Counted from the first letter of the stretch, positions 16,805-26,585 are shown. The stretch is 64,000 bases of DNA from Neobacillus sp. OS1-2 (GCF_030915505.1 NZ_CP133265.1:3810001-3874000), one strand, 5' to 3'. Made by a program: numbers and translations. The notes: generated by a model from the letters alone, not told the origin.

Positions 16805-18271
16805 TTACGAAAGAAATTCAGCTGGGTTTAGGCCAAGCTCCCTGCAGATATCTGCAACCATCTGTTGTTCATTAGGGTCGAAGTTACCATCTGCATAGCC
16901 AATTGCAATGCAATAGCGGGCAACTAATCGCGCTATTTCGGGCTTAGTTCTTATCTTCCCAAGGGCACGAAATGCTTCGGCGCGACCCAACATGCGGTCA
17001 TTTTCCATTTTTGTAATGAATAAATTGAATTTCTGAATGACCTTATTTGTATCGAATACGCGTAATTCTTCACTTTGATGAACAAATTCGAGCATTTTCT
17101 GCCGTTCCGCCGCGTCTAGATAACCGTCGGCCATGGCGACTAAAGCACAGGCAGCAACAACGGCATCTAGTACGTCCTGGCTTTTATAACGATTGAATAC
17201 ATCCTGTGCTTTTCGCTTTTGATTGTTTGCCCATTCGGCATAATCTGTTTGCGAAGGAGACCAATTATTACCACAGCTATTACAGCTGAACTTTAATTGA
17301 TTCTGGCCAATAAACCCCCCAAGTAAACCGACCGGTCCTAGGATTAACCCGCCTATAGCTGCCTTACCAAGACCAAATCCCTTTTTCCCGGTTCGAACAT
17401 TTGTTGAATGGCAGCGCGGGCACATTATATCGTCACCGCCATAAGTTTGACGGGAGTTAGAAGTCGATGGGTATGCCGTCTGTGATGGATACCCATAGGC
17501 CGGCTGCTGGTGGGAGCTATTACCTGGCTGGTTGTTCTGTTGATATGGATTATAGCTAGTTTGGTTTTGCTGATAAGGATCATATTGGTTCACATGACTT
17601 TGCTGAAATGAATTATTTGGTTGAAAAGAGTTAGTAGGAATTTGATTTTGTTGATAATTTAGCTGTTGAGTTGCTGCTGATGCATTTGCAGGTGGATCAT
17701 CCACTGTTATCCCAAAGTTGCGGCACAAGGCAGCTAATCCACCTTGAAAACCACTTGCGATTGCATTGAATTTCCATTCGCCATTATGACGGTATACTTC
17801 AGCTGCAACAATTGCTGTTTCCACCGTAAAGTTCCTGCCTAAGTTAAACCGCAATAATTCTTCATTCGTCAGCTCATTAAAAATACGAACATAAGATTCT
17901 GCTATTTGTCCGAAATTTTGCTGTTTGACCTGTGCATCGTGAATCGTAATCGTAAATGCAATTCGGTGAATATGAGCGGGTACTTTCTTCAAATCAATTC
18001 TGATCTGTTCATCATCATTGACACCCGAACCAATTCTGCTGTCACCGCTGTAAATGATTGAGCCATTTCCCCCATTAGGATTGTTATAAAAAACAAAGTC
18101 CTGGTCACTGTTTACTTTTCCAGATTCGCCTAATAAAAATGCTGAGGCATCCAAATCAAAGTTGGAACTGAGATTGCTGCCATTCCAGCCCAAACCGACA
18201 ACAACATTTTGCAAGCCGGGATGTGATTTCGTTAAGTCAACCTTTTGTCCTTTACTAAGTGTAACACCCAC
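16805..18271 (-). CDS. TerD domain protein with zinc ribbon and C-terminal TerB domain
   Basis: A 488-residue multidomain protein. Residues 1-190 form a TerD/TerA calcium-binding stress domain (GVTLSKGQKVDLTK start, FDLDASAFLL, NNPNGGNGSIIYSGD). A Gln/Asn/Pro/Tyr-rich linker follows (about 190-280), then CPRC with a later CNSC flanking a glycine-rich hydrophobic hairpin (zinc ribbon, about 285-345), and a TerB-like acidic helical domain (VAACALVAMADGYLDAAERQ; YADGNFDPNEQQ). GTG 18271 is preferred over 18280 because AAGGAG is then 8 bases away and the protein starts like other TerD proteins. It is not in a ter operon; tellurite resistance is not implied. Confidence 0.85.
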   Translation of the reverse strand: MGVTLSKGQKVDLTKSHPGLQNVVVGLGWNGSNLSSNFDLDASAFLLGESGKVNSDQDFVFYNNPNGGNGSIIYSGDSRIGSGVNDDEQIRIDLKKVPAHIHRIAFTITIHDAQVKQQNFGQIAESYVRIFNELTNEELLRFNLGRNFTVETAIVAAEVYRHNGEWKFNAIASGFQGGLAALCRNFGITVDDPPANASAATQQLNYQQNQIPTNSFQPNNSFQQSHVNQYDPYQQNQTSYNPYQQNNQPGNSSHQQPAYGYPSQTAYPSTSNSRQTYGGDDIMCPRCHSTNVRTGKKGFGLGKAAIGGLILGPVGLLGGFIGQNQLKFSCNSCGNNWSPSQTDYAEWANNQKRKAQDVFNRYKSQDVLDAVVAACALVAMADGYLDAAERQKMLEFVHQSEELRVFDTNKVIQKFNLFITKMENDRMLGRAEAFRALGKIRTKPEIARLVARYCIAIGYADGNFDPNEQQMVADICRELGLNPAEFLS

Positions 18272-18426
18272 ACTTGTCACTCCTTATCCATATCTTTTTA
18301 TATGTAGATTATAATGCAATTTTTGAAAAGGGAAAAACTTCAAGATTAAGAAAATAATTTACTGCTCTTTAATTGTACGAGATTGGGGACAAAAAGTTTC
18401 ATTTTATCTTCAGCTAAAAGAAATGA

Positions 18427-18453
18427 GGGACTAACTATTAATAAGTTAGTCCC
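18427..18453 (-). terminator. Hairpin downstream of the AGCS carrier gene
   Basis: A perfect 10-bp stem (GGGACTAACT with AGTTAGTCCC) and 7-nt loop, followed on the minus strand by a T-rich but interrupted tract. Confidence 0.55.
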
Positions 18454-18475
18454 ACAATCCCAATTATTTCATGCA

Positions 18476-19936
18476 TCAGCCTGTCTTTTCAGTTTCAAGT
18501 GGATTAGAATGCTCATGCTCCCAATAATCTGCATTTTTAATTCCCAGCTTAACAGGGTCAAACACTGGATCTTTTCCGTCTTTTAATTGAGCTTCATAGT
18601 CTTTTAACACTTTAAAGGCCGGTTTTGTTAGGAGAAGGATCGCGATGATATTTAACCAAGCCATACTTCCTACCCCGACATCGCCTAAGGCCCATGCAAG
18701 ACCAGCTGTTTTGACACTGCCGTAGAATACCATTCCGCAGATGACAACTTTTAAAAGGAAGATAGTCCAAGGACGTTTTGTTTTTCTATTAATATAGGCA
18801 AGGTTTGTTTCTGCCATGTAATAATAGGCCATAATGGTCGTAAAAGCGAAGAAAAACAATGAAATCGCTACAAACGGAGCCCCAAAGGAAGGGAAAACGG
18901 CTTCTACGGCTTTTTGTGTATAGCCAGGACCTGGTTCCATTTTTCCAAGGTTTGTAACAATCGCTTTTCCACCCTCAGGAGTAACATTGTACATACCTGT
19001 GATGAGAATCATAAATGCTGTTGCAGAACAAACTAATAAAGTATCTACGTACACCGAGAATGCTTGTACAATTCCTTGTTTCGCGGGATGCGATACTTCA
19101 GCAGCAGCTGCAGCATGTGGTCCAGTACCTTGACCAGCTTCATTTGAATAGATTCCACGTTTAACTCCCCATGAAATGGCTGCACCTAGGATCCCGCCAA
19201 ATGCCGCATCCGTACCAAAAGCACTTGAGAAGATTAGTTTTAACACGCCAGGTAATTCAGAAATATTCATAAAGGTAATAAGAAGAGCAACTAAAATATA
19301 TCCTAAGGCCATGAACGGGACAACAAATTCAGCAACCCGAGCAATCCGTTTTACACCGCCAAAGATGATGATAGCGAGGAAAACAACGATAATGCCGCCA
19401 GTTATCGCCGGACTAATTCCGAAAGCGTTTTCAACACTTAAGGAAATACTATTTGATTGAACCCCCGGTAGAAGCACTCCTGTTGCGATAACGGTTACAA
19501 TAGCAAATAAAACAGCATACCATTTAATATTTAGTCCCTTTTCTATGTAATATGCAGGGCCGCCACGGTATTGACCATCCTGTTTTGTTTTATACACTTG
19601 CCCTAAAGCAGACTCGATGAAGGCGGAACCAGCACCTAAGAAGGCCATCATCCACATCCAGAAAACCGCACCCGGTCCTCCAAATGCAATAGCGGTTGCA
19701 ACACCGGCAATGTTTCCTGTACCAACACGGCCTGATAACGAAAGACTTAATGCTTGAAATGAAGAAATACCTGCTTCAGATTTTCCCCCTTTAAACATCA
19801 ACGATACAATATCTTTCATATGTCTGACTTGAAGAAACCTAGTGGCAATTGTGTAAAACAACCCTACCCCTAAACACAAATAAATTAATGCCTGACTCCA
19901 AATAATTCCATTTAACCAATTAACAAAGTTCTCCAT
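18476..19936 (-). CDS. AGCS family sodium:alanine/glycine symporter
   Basis: A 486-residue amino-acid carrier of the alanine/glycine:cation symporter family (AlsT-like). Diagnostic stretches include LSGRVGTGNIAGVATAIAFGG and SNEAGQGTGPHAAAAAEVSHP in about 10-11 membrane spans. The C-terminal 45 residues are hydrophilic. The start at 19936 has a G-rich ribosome site (AAGGGGGAAA); the open frame upstream to 20008 lacks one. It is monocistronic and divergent from the exporter cluster. The substrate is inferred as a small neutral amino acid; alanine and glutamine cannot be told apart. Confidence 0.9.
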   Translation of the reverse strand: MENFVNWLNGIIWSQALIYLCLGVGLFYTIATRFLQVRHMKDIVSLMFKGGKSEAGISSFQALSLSLSGRVGTGNIAGVATAIAFGGPGAVFWMWMMAFLGAGSAFIESALGQVYKTKQDGQYRGGPAYYIEKGLNIKWYAVLFAIVTVIATGVLLPGVQSNSISLSVENAFGISPAITGGIIVVFLAIIIFGGVKRIARVAEFVVPFMALGYILVALLITFMNISELPGVLKLIFSSAFGTDAAFGGILGAAISWGVKRGIYSNEAGQGTGPHAAAAAEVSHPAKQGIVQAFSVYVDTLLVCSATAFMILITGMYNVTPEGGKAIVTNLGKMEPGPGYTQKAVEAVFPSFGAPFVAISLFFFAFTTIMAYYYMAETNLAYINRKTKRPWTIFLLKVVICGMVFYGSVKTAGLAWALGDVGVGSMAWLNIIAILLLTKPAFKVLKDYEAQLKDGKDPVFDPVKLGIKNADYWEHEHSNPLETEKTG

Positions 19937-20066
19937 AAATTTCCCCCTTTTTTCTTTATGTTTCTTATTATATAACAGAATATTATACAAAAGAAAGAAT
20001 TTTTTCAATTATTAATTATTTCACCATACTAAAGCGTTAGACTACTATAACATCCCAACTTTTCCT

Positions 20067-20088
20067 TTAAGGAAAAGTTAAGGAACAA
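20067..20088 (+). promoter_or_regulatory. Tandem 11-bp-period operator before the MacAB-like operon
   Basis: TTAAGGAA occurs twice (20067-20074 and 20078-20085), 11 bp apart. The first copy also lies in a near-palindrome (20059-20077). An 11-bp direct repeat is the usual layout for OmpR/PhoB-type regulators, and one is encoded downstream. A related pair occurs at 25028-25049. Confidence 0.6.
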
Positions 20089-20158
20089 ACTGAATAATGG
20101 GCTTATTCTAAAACAGATTCTGGCATGATGACCAGGATTAGAAAAGGAGTAAGCATAG

Positions 20159-21133
20159 ATGAAAAAATGGATTTTAATAGGAGTAGGGGTTCTGGTAGTT
20201 GGTTTTGTCGGCTATCAATGGTATTCCTCAAAAACAAATACCCAAACCACTATGTCTCAAGGGAGAACGGCAGTTGTTCAAAAAGGGAAGTTGGAAGTTG
20301 ATATTAGCGGATCAGGAACAGTTCAACCGGTCATAAGTGCAGATATTAAATCAATTAGCAATAATGAGGAAATTGATGAAGTGTTAGTGGCAACGGGCGA
20401 GGAAGTAAAGGAAGGGGACGAACTGATTACCTTTACAGATGGCAGTGATCCAATTACAGCACCTGCTACCGGGAGAATTACTACTATTTCCGTAGCTGCT
20501 GGCGAGCGTGTTACTTCCGGACAAGTTGTTGCGCATGTGACAAACTATCAAGACTTACAAACATTGGTTCAAATTGATGAGCTTGATATTAGTAAAATTA
20601 AAGAAGGTCAAGTTGTTAATGTAAAGGTAAATGCTTCTCCGGATCACACATATACGGGAAAAGTATCGGCGGTTGCTGATGAAGGTATATCCACTAATGG
20701 GGTATCGACATTTGATGTCACCATTCATATTGATAACGCTGAAAGCCTCAAAGTCGGAATGAGTGTCGAAGCAAGTATTCTAACAGCAAGTAAAGAGGAT
20801 GCTCTTTATGTTCCTCTAGATGCAATTCACACTGCCAATGGTGAAAAATATGTTCTTGCAGTTTCATCCGGATCTGATAACCAGACCATTGAAAGTGAGC
20901 AAAAAGTTGTGAAGACAGGCCTAGCAAATGAAGATTACGTTGAAATTACTGAAGGTATTTCAGCAGGAGATACGATTCAATTACCTCAATTGGCTTCAGG
21001 GAACTCCACCAATAATTCCCGCAGAATGATGCAAGGCGGTTTTGGCGGCGGTATGGGAGGTATGGGTAACATGGGCGGAATGAACCGTAATGGAGGTGGA
21101 CCCGGACAAGTGAGTGGAAGGAGTGGAAACTAA
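20159..21133 (+). CDS. MacA/HlyD-type periplasmic adaptor-like subunit
   Basis: A 324-residue membrane-fusion-type protein: one N-terminal membrane anchor ([20 protein letters not shown]), a lipoyl-like half-motif ([21 protein letters not shown]), and beta-barrel regions. The coiled-coil hairpin of Gram-negative MacA is essentially missing, as usual in Firmicutes. The C-terminal roughly 35 residues are very rich in Gly, Met and Asn. The ATG has AAGGAG upstream. It overlaps the ATPase gene by one base (TAATG), so adaptor, ATPase and permease form one exporter. The operator at 20067 lies upstream. Confidence 0.87.
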   Translation: MKKWILIGVGVLVVGFVGYQWYSSKTNTQTTMSQGRTAVVQKGKLEVDISGSGTVQPVISADIKSISNNEEIDEVLVATGEEVKEGDELITFTDGSDPITAPATGRITTISVAAGERVTSGQVVAHVTNYQDLQTLVQIDELDISKIKEGQVVNVKVNASPDHTYTGKVSAVADEGISTNGVSTFDVTIHIDNAESLKVGMSVEASILTASKEDALYVPLDAIHTANGEKYVLAVSSGSDNQTIESEQKVVKTGLANEDYVEITEGISAGDTIQLPQLASGNSTNNSRRMMQGGFGGGMGGMGNMGGMNRNGGGPGQVSGRSGN

Positions 21134-21843
21134 TGGGTAGACCAATCATTCAAATAAGTAATCTCATGAAAACCTATATGCTTGGTGGTGAAACGGTACA
21201 TGCCTTACATGATGTATCAATTGAGATAGAAAAAGGTGAGTTTTTAGCCATTATTGGCCCATCTGGATCGGGAAAATCGACGCTCATGAATATGATTGGC
21301 TGCCTTGATAGGCCACAATCAGGTAAATATCTCCTCGATGGTAAGGATATTGGGAAAATGAATGATAACCAATTGGCCATTATTCGTAATCAGAAAATCG
21401 GTTTTATTTTTCAAAACTTTAATTTGTTAACGAAATTAACTGCGCTTGAGAATGTAGAATTGCCGTTGCTGTACAGTGGTGTACCAGCAAAGGAACGACG
21501 CGAACGGGCCTTGGGCGGCTTAACCAAAGTTGGGTTACAAGAGAGAGCGGGTCATTTACCAACCCAGCTTTCAGGCGGTCAGCAACAAAGGGTAGCCATA
21601 GCAAGGGCCCTTGTTAGCAATCCGGCTATTCTCCTTGCAGATGAACCCACCGGTGCACTCGATAGCAAAACAAGTAAGGAAATTTTAAAAGTCATGAAAG
21701 AATTGAATGAATTGGGCCATACGATTATTTTAATTACTCATGATTTAGCAATTGCCAAACAAGCGAATCGAATGGTAAGCATTCAAGATGGGCAATTGCA
21801 GGAGAGTGGAGGTGAACACATTGGGAGTCGTGCAATCTATTAA
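21133..21843 (+). CDS. ABC transporter ATP-binding protein, MacB/LolD type
   Basis: A 236-residue ATPase. Walker A is [10 protein letters not shown]-loop FQNFNLL, signature LSGGQQQR, Walker [13 protein letters not shown] and H-loop ITHD. It belongs to the LolD/MacB class that works with FtsX-type permeases. The start is coupled to the adaptor stop, and its end overlaps the permease start by 23 bases. It energises export or membrane extraction of an unknown substrate. Confidence 0.93.
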   Translation: MGRPIIQISNLMKTYMLGGETVHALHDVSIEIEKGEFLAIIGPSGSGKSTLMNMIGCLDRPQSGKYLLDGKDIGKMNDNQLAIIRNQKIGFIFQNFNLLTKLTALENVELPLLYSGVPAKERRERALGGLTKVGLQERAGHLPTQLSGGQQQRVAIARALVSNPAILLADEPTGALDSKTSKEILKVMKELNELGHTIILITHDLAIAKQANRMVSIQDGQLQESGGEHIGSRAIY

Positions 21844-22987
21844 AATGGCTCTGCGTAGTATAAAGGGGAACAAACTCAGATCTGCTCTAACAATGCTCGG
21901 GATGATTATCGGGGTTTCTTCGGTTATCATTCTCGTTTCGATAGCCCAGGGATCGGCACGAAATGTAACTAGTCAAATCAATCAGCTAGGTACGAATCTA
22001 CTAACAATCAATACGTTTGGAACGGATGTAGCCCTAACAGAGGATAAAATTAGTGAATTGAGTAAATTAGACGGCGTCAAAGCGGTGTCACCAGTCGTCT
22101 CAGGACGTGTGAATGTGAAAAAAGATCGGACAACCTCACAAGTTACCTTGACTGGGACGAATGCTGACTACTCGACTGTTCGAGATACATCGGTAAGTGC
22201 GGGCCGTTTTATTACCGATCTTGATATGGAGTACCGGCAAAAGATTGTCGTTCTTGGTGCGGATACTGCTACTACATTTTTTGGAACTGAAAACCCCGTG
22301 GGGCAATATCTCCAAATAGAAGGAACATCGTTTAAGGTTGTAGGGGTGCTGGTTTCTAAAGGTAGTTCAATGGGACAGAGCGGGGACAATGTTGTCATTG
22401 TACCACTTAGCACAGGTCAGCGCTTAGTAAAAAGTTCGACAATCAATCAGGTCTATTTACAGGGGAAAAGCGAGGATCAAATGGATTTTGTGATGAATGA
22501 GATTAAAATGACAATGGCTTCACTTTATCCAAATAAGAGTGATTCCTATAGTGTGACAAACCAGCAAGATATCATGGACACGATGAGTTCTGTTTCTGAT
22601 ACCATGACGATGATGTTGGGAGGTATTGCCAGCATTTCCTTACTTGTTGGCGGGATCGGCATCATGAATATCATGCTCGTTTCTGTTTCGGAACGGACAA
22701 AGGAAATTGGAATTAGAAAAGCAATTGGCGCGAAAAGACGGGATGTCCTTCTTCAATTTTTGATTGAAGCGGTTGTGTTAAGTGGTGTCGGAGGAATCAT
22801 TGGCATAATAGCGGGGGTTGGCTTAGGGAAAATATTATCAACACTATTAAGGTTGAGCGTTTCATTTTCTTCTTCCGTCCTTGTATTGTCCTTTTTATTC
22901 TCGCTAGTTGTCGGAGTTGTATTTGGGGTATTTCCTGCAAATAAAGCTTCAAAACTAAATCCAATTCAAGCGCTAAGATATGAATAG
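21821..22987 (+). CDS. MacB/FtsX-type ABC permease
   Basis: A 388-residue permease with one N-terminal span ([22 protein letters not shown]), an extracytoplasmic MacB-PCD-like domain of about 215 residues and three C-terminal spans. The FtsX motif [20 protein letters not shown] is present. The start is TTG 21821, 6 bases after GGAGGTG; the earlier in-frame ATG at 21788 lies inside the ATPase gene and has no ribosome site. Mechanotransmission-type export of peptides, antibiotics or lipoproteins is known for the family; the substrate here is unknown. Confidence 0.9.
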   Translation: MGVVQSIKMALRSIKGNKLRSALTMLGMIIGVSSVIILVSIAQGSARNVTSQINQLGTNLLTINTFGTDVALTEDKISELSKLDGVKAVSPVVSGRVNVKKDRTTSQVTLTGTNADYSTVRDTSVSAGRFITDLDMEYRQKIVVLGADTATTFFGTENPVGQYLQIEGTSFKVVGVLVSKGSSMGQSGDNVVIVPLSTGQRLVKSSTINQVYLQGKSEDQMDFVMNEIKMTMASLYPNKSDSYSVTNQQDIMDTMSSVSDTMTMMLGGIASISLLVGGIGIMNIMLVSVSERTKEIGIRKAIGAKRRDVLLQFLIEAVVLSGVGGIIGIIAGVGLGKILSTLLRLSVSFSSSVLVLSFLFSLVVGVVFGVFPANKASKLNPIQALRYE

Positions 22988-23074
22988 TGCAGGTATAAGG
23001 CGGATCGCTACTATTGCGTCCGCTTTATTTCCGATATAATGATGTGAATTCCCTTTTATAAAGGAGAGGTAGAA

Positions 23075-23746
23075 ATGCGTTTATTAGTAGTTGAAGACAA
23101 TCTTCCCTTACTTGAGTCCATTGTCCAGCTTTTATCAGATGAATTTGAGGTCGATCAAGCCTCAAACGGGGAAGATGCATTATTTCTTGCGATGCAAAAT
23201 ATTCATGATGCCATTCTTTTGGATGTGATGATTCCGGAAATTGATGGCTTTGAGGTCTTGCAAACGATCCGAAAAGAAGGATTAAAGATACCTGTTTTAT
23301 TCCTTACCGCTAGAGATTCTTTAGAGGATCGCGTGAAGGGGTTAGACAGTGGGGGTGATGATTACTTAGTTAAGCCTTTTCAGGCAGCTGAGTTAAAGGC
23401 AAGAATTCGGGCATTGTTAAGAAGAAGTGGCAGTTTAACCACAAATCAAACGATTCAATATCGGGGAATTGAGCTAATGGGTAAGGAACGAGATATTTTA
23501 GTCGATGGCGAGTCGATAAAACTGACTGCCAAGCAATATGTGCTCCTGGAATATTTGATTCAAAATAAAGGAGCTATTTTAACGAAAGAGCAAATTTATG
23601 ATCGTGTATGGGGGTTTGACTCTGATACCACCGTTGCGATTGTAGAAGTGTTTGTGCATCATCTTCGGAAAAAATTAGAGCCCTTTGGGTATCATACCGA
23701 TATAAAAACTGTCCGCGGTGTCGGCTATATGTTGAATGTAGAATAG
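23075..23746 (+). CDS. OmpR/PhoB-family response regulator
   Basis: A 223-residue regulator. The receiver domain has the acidic pair (VVEDN), phospho-acceptor Asp in LLDVMIPE (about residue 51), and the K of YLVKPFQ. The C-terminal winged-helix domain covers about 125-220 (LTAKQYVLLEYLIQNKG, DSDTTVAIVEVFVHHLRKKL). The ATG follows AAAGGAGAGG. It is 9 bp before its kinase and 87 bp after the permease gene. It is the natural candidate to bind the TTAAG-type tandem sites. Confidence 0.94.
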   Translation: MRLLVVEDNLPLLESIVQLLSDEFEVDQASNGEDALFLAMQNIHDAILLDVMIPEIDGFEVLQTIRKEGLKIPVLFLTARDSLEDRVKGLDSGGDDYLVKPFQAAELKARIRALLRRSGSLTTNQTIQYRGIELMGKERDILVDGESIKLTAKQYVLLEYLIQNKGAILTKEQIYDRVWGFDSDTTVAIVEVFVHHLRKKLEPFGYHTDIKTVRGVGYMLNVE

Positions 23747-23755
23747 GAGTAGCAA

Positions 23756-25012
23756 ATGTTTCGTCAAACACATATCAGGCTTACATGGTTAAATTCATTG
23801 GTCTTTATAGTTGTAATTAGTATCCTAGGATGCATTATTTATTTTTATACCGATAATAAACTGTATAAGGATGTTAATCATTCCTTACTTGAATCTGTTA
23901 ATCATTTTCAACAATTGTCAAAAGGTCCGGGAGAAATTCGCGGCGGCGATGGGGATCCTCGATTTGTTAGAAGAGACCCAAGAATTATTACTTTAATATG
24001 GGATGATAATAATCGGCTTTTAGCGGGAGAAACAAGGGATTCTCAACTTTTTCAAGATAATGAGGAACTCGTCCATCCAAAAAAATTAAACAGCTTGCAG
24101 GATATAGAGGTTGAACACTTTTCGTTTCGATATGTTGCCATCGAGGTAGTAAGTCCTGAACTTGGAAACGTGACTGTTCAATTTATTCGCAATGTAAATT
24201 CGGAAAAAGAATTATTGGACAGACTGTTGTTGATTATGCTGATTGGTTGTGGTGTGGGAATCATTTGTGCTGTTGCCTCGGGTTATTTCTTAGCCGGAAG
24301 GGCATTGGTTCCGATTAAAAATGCCTGGCAAAAGCAGCAGGAGTTTGTTTCGGATGCCTCGCACGAGCTACGGACGCCTCTAGCGGTTATTCAGGCTAAA
24401 ACTGATTTGCTATTAAGGGCGCCATTTGCCACTGTACAGGAAAAAATTCTTGATGTTTCGACAATTTCAAATGAATCAAGAAGACTTTCGAAACTAGTAA
24501 CCAATTTATTAACCCTAGCCAGATCTGATTCTGATCAAATTGAAATGAAAAAGTCGGTCTTCCAACTGGATAGTCTTTTAACGGAAATCATGCATCACTA
24601 CGAAGAAATAGCGATGTATCAAGAAAAGTCACTTCGGATTGAGGCGCTTGAGCCTGTTACAATTTTTGCAGATAAAGAAAGAATTCATCAATTGATTGTT
24701 ATTCTAGTAGATAACGCTCTAAAGTATACAAAAGAGGGCGGCGAAATCGTGCTAACGTGCAAGCAAAGTCATTCTTCGATTTTCTTTCAGGTAAAGGATA
24801 ACGGGATGGGTATACCTGAAAAAGATATCCCAAAAATCTTTGACCGTTTCTATCAAAGTGATAAGACGCGGACAGCGGCTGAAGGAACAGGGCTTGGACT
24901 ATCGATTGCCAAATGGATTATCGAGAAGCATCACGGAAAAACAAAAGTGCAGAGCACGGTTGGTCTCGGAACAACAATTGAAGTCACGTTTCCAAAAGCC
25001 CAAAAAAGATAG
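23756..25012 (+). CDS. Sensor histidine kinase
   Basis: A 418-residue membrane kinase. Span 1 covers about 9-29, then an extracytoplasmic sensor of about 130 residues with a Gly/Arg/Asp-rich patch (GPGEIRGGDGDPRFVRRDPR). Span 2 is near 160-182. Then a short HAMP-like linker, the H-box FVSDASHELRTPLAVIQ, N-box LIVILVDNALKYTKEGG and G-boxes DNGMGI and GTGLGLSIAKWI. It pairs with the preceding regulator. A terminator overlaps its stop codon, separating it from the next gene. Confidence 0.93.
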   Translation: MFRQTHIRLTWLNSLVFIVVISILGCIIYFYTDNKLYKDVNHSLLESVNHFQQLSKGPGEIRGGDGDPRFVRRDPRIITLIWDDNNRLLAGETRDSQLFQDNEELVHPKKLNSLQDIEVEHFSFRYVAIEVVSPELGNVTVQFIRNVNSEKELLDRLLLIMLIGCGVGIICAVASGYFLAGRALVPIKNAWQKQQEFVSDASHELRTPLAVIQAKTDLLLRAPFATVQEKILDVSTISNESRRLSKLVTNLLTLARSDSDQIEMKKSVFQLDSLLTEIMHHYEEIAMYQEKSLRIEALEPVTIFADKERIHQLIVILVDNALKYTKEGGEIVLTCKQSHSSIFFQVKDNGMGIPEKDIPKIFDRFYQSDKTRTAAEGTGLGLSIAKWIIEKHHGKTKVQSTVGLGTTIEVTFPKAQKR

Positions 25013-25029
25013 TAAATGGGCTTTTTTTT
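24996..25029 (+). terminator. Intrinsic terminator of the exporter/two-component operon
   Basis: AAGCCCA pairs with TGGGCTT across the kinase stop codon, followed by T8. Confidence 0.65.
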
Positions 25030-25049
25030 AAGATTATCTTAAGGAATTC
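25028..25049 (+). promoter_or_regulatory. Second TTAAG tandem site
   Basis: TTAAGATT (25028-25035) and TTAAGGAA (25039-25046) are 11 bp apart, matching the layout at 20067-20088. It precedes the PepSY-type gene. Confidence 0.5.
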
Positions 25050-25112
25050 CCTTCATAATAAGTTTATCAATTGATATAAGCATGAGGTAAATTCGAAGGG
25101 AGTTCAATAAGT

Positions 25113-25655
25113 ATGAAGAAAATGAGAAGAGCGCATTTATGGATTGGCTTAATTGCTTCAATTCTTATCTTGATGGAGTCAATTACGGGATTGGTGATGA
25201 ATGAGCCATGGTTAATCGGGCAATCACAGGTAGAAGGCAGGAGAGGAAACTTCCAACCGGGCCAATTTAATCGTGGGCCTTTTAATCAGGGACAAGCTGA
25301 GCAAGGAACCACATCTGATTCTAGCCAGAATCCAAGACAAGATACTCAGATACAGGGGCAAATTGGTTCAATTGAAAGTGGCCCATTCCAAAGATCGTCA
25401 GGATTTAACGGGAATGGAAATATCGCTGGTAGTATACGCGGAGGAGGAATGGGTCAAGGGTCTTTCCTTAGCACGATCAGAGGTCTACACGAAGGTAGAA
25501 TTGGCAACACCAACATTAAGTGGTTGATTGATCTAACAGCACTAGCGATGATAGTTCTTACTGGGTCGGGAATCTACTTATCTAGCAAGGTTCTCCGTGC
25601 CGAAGGTAAACGAAAGAAACGCCAAAATGATAGCTTAGATAGCATAGCAAACTAG
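25113..25655 (+). CDS. PepSY-associated membrane protein with Gln/Gly/Asn-rich loop
   Basis: A 180-residue protein with two membrane helices typical of PepSY-associated TM proteins: RAHLWIGLIASILILMESITG (about 6-26) and WLIDLTALAMIVLTGSGIYLS near the C-terminus, the latter preceded by LHEG. The external loop between them (about 35-130) is low-complexity, rich in Gln, Gly, Asn and Arg. No complete PepSY domain is visible. The tail is basic (GKRKKRQ). It has its own operator-like site and terminator, and is probably a target of the adjacent two-component system. Confidence 0.7.
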   Translation: MKKMRRAHLWIGLIASILILMESITGLVMNEPWLIGQSQVEGRRGNFQPGQFNRGPFNQGQAEQGTTSDSSQNPRQDTQIQGQIGSIESGPFQRSSGFNGNGNIAGSIRGGGMGQGSFLSTIRGLHEGRIGNTNIKWLIDLTALAMIVLTGSGIYLSSKVLRAEGKRKKRQNDSLDSIAN

Positions 25656-25659
25656 AAAA

Positions 25660-25694
25660 ATGGCTGCCAGGGAATCCCATGGCAGCCATATTTA
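25660..25694. terminator. Intrinsic terminator between convergent genes
   Basis: ATGGCTGCCA (25660-25669) pairs with TGGCAGCCAT (25680-25689), with inner GGG/CCC and a T-rich flank. Confidence 0.8.
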
Positions 25695-26585
25695 TTCTAC
25701 AATGATCGTACCTTTAAACATCTTCATTCCACAACTGAACGTGTATTCGCCTGTTTTGTCAGGTGTGAAGGATAGGTTTGTTGTTCCGGTCTTTAAATTT
25801 AGGTTATTTACATTAAAATCAGGAATCATGAAGGTGGATAAACAGCTATTATTTTTAAGCGGATTTTCAATTTCCAGTTCAACTGGAACTCCCTTTTTCA
25901 CCCGGATGACATTTGGTGTGTAACCTTTTTCCGTTACGAGCATTTTCACTTTGGGTGTACTTTCATTAGTGACATCAAGTTCTGTTTTTTTCACTTGCTG
26001 ATTGGTCGGTTCTTGTGAGGCTTGTGCCTGCGGAGTTTCACTTTTCCCCGGAATTTCGACCATATCGCTGCTATACATAAATAAAAACAATGAAACGAGC
26101 ACCACTCCACCCGCGATAATCGCAAAAGGTGAAAGCTCCCCCGTATTGATTGAAAACTTACTATTCGTGGCAACGTGAATATACACAAGGACGAACCCGA
26201 TAATGACAATATAAAAGCCTAATAGGATACCCAGTAAAATTGTCGGGTTAATAAATTGAAGAAAAACGCCTAAAATAGCACCGTTTATGCCTCCCATTAA
26301 ACCGGAAATGGCGCCCATGAGGATGGCTAATAAACCGATAGGGTGCCCGGCCAAGAAACCAATGACGAAACCAATAATCATACTGACACCAACGACAAGA
26401 AATGTCTCACCAGAGGTAATTCCGATAATACTACCGGAAGTTAAGCCCGTTATGACGGCAATAACCATACTAATCATTATTCCTGGTATGTTGGCTAATT
26501 GGTTTTTATGACGGTAAACAAGATAAATCGAATAACCGGTGCCGATGGTAACAAAAACAGCTGAAATAATTGAAAAAATACTCAT
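25692..26585 (-). CDS. Membrane protein with C-terminal cupredoxin domain
   Basis: A 297-residue protein. Residues 1-190 hold about six hydrophobic spans, several glycine-rich (GLTSGSIIGITSGE, GAISGLMGGINGAILG). A linker rich in Gln, Thr and Glu follows, then a cupredoxin-like domain of about 95 residues (VKMLVTEKGYTPNVIRVKKGVPVELEIEN to the end). Likely copper ligands are C in NSCLSTFMIP and the C and M in FSCGMKMFKG. No histidine is seen in the first ligand position, so the site would be Cys/Met rather than the classical blue-copper set. The start has AGAGGAG 8 bases upstream. A role in copper handling or electron transfer is inferred. Confidence 0.78.
   Translation of the reverse strand: MSIFSIISAVFVTIGTGYSIYLVYRHKNQLANIPGIMISMVIAVITGLTSGSIIGITSGETFLVVGVSMIIGFVIGFLAGHPIGLLAILMGAISGLMGGINGAILGVFLQFINPTILLGILLGFYIVIIGFVLVYIHVATNSKFSINTGELSPFAIIAGGVVLVSLFLFMYSSDMVEIPGKSETPQAQASQEPTNQQVKKTELDVTNESTPKVKMLVTEKGYTPNVIRVKKGVPVELEIENPLKNNSCLSTFMIPDFNVNNLNLKTGTTNLSFTPDKTGEYTFSCGMKMFKGTIIVE

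Noticed and set aside
16805..18271. Tellurite resistance operon
   Set aside because: Single gene only; no terC, terZ or terE neighbours.
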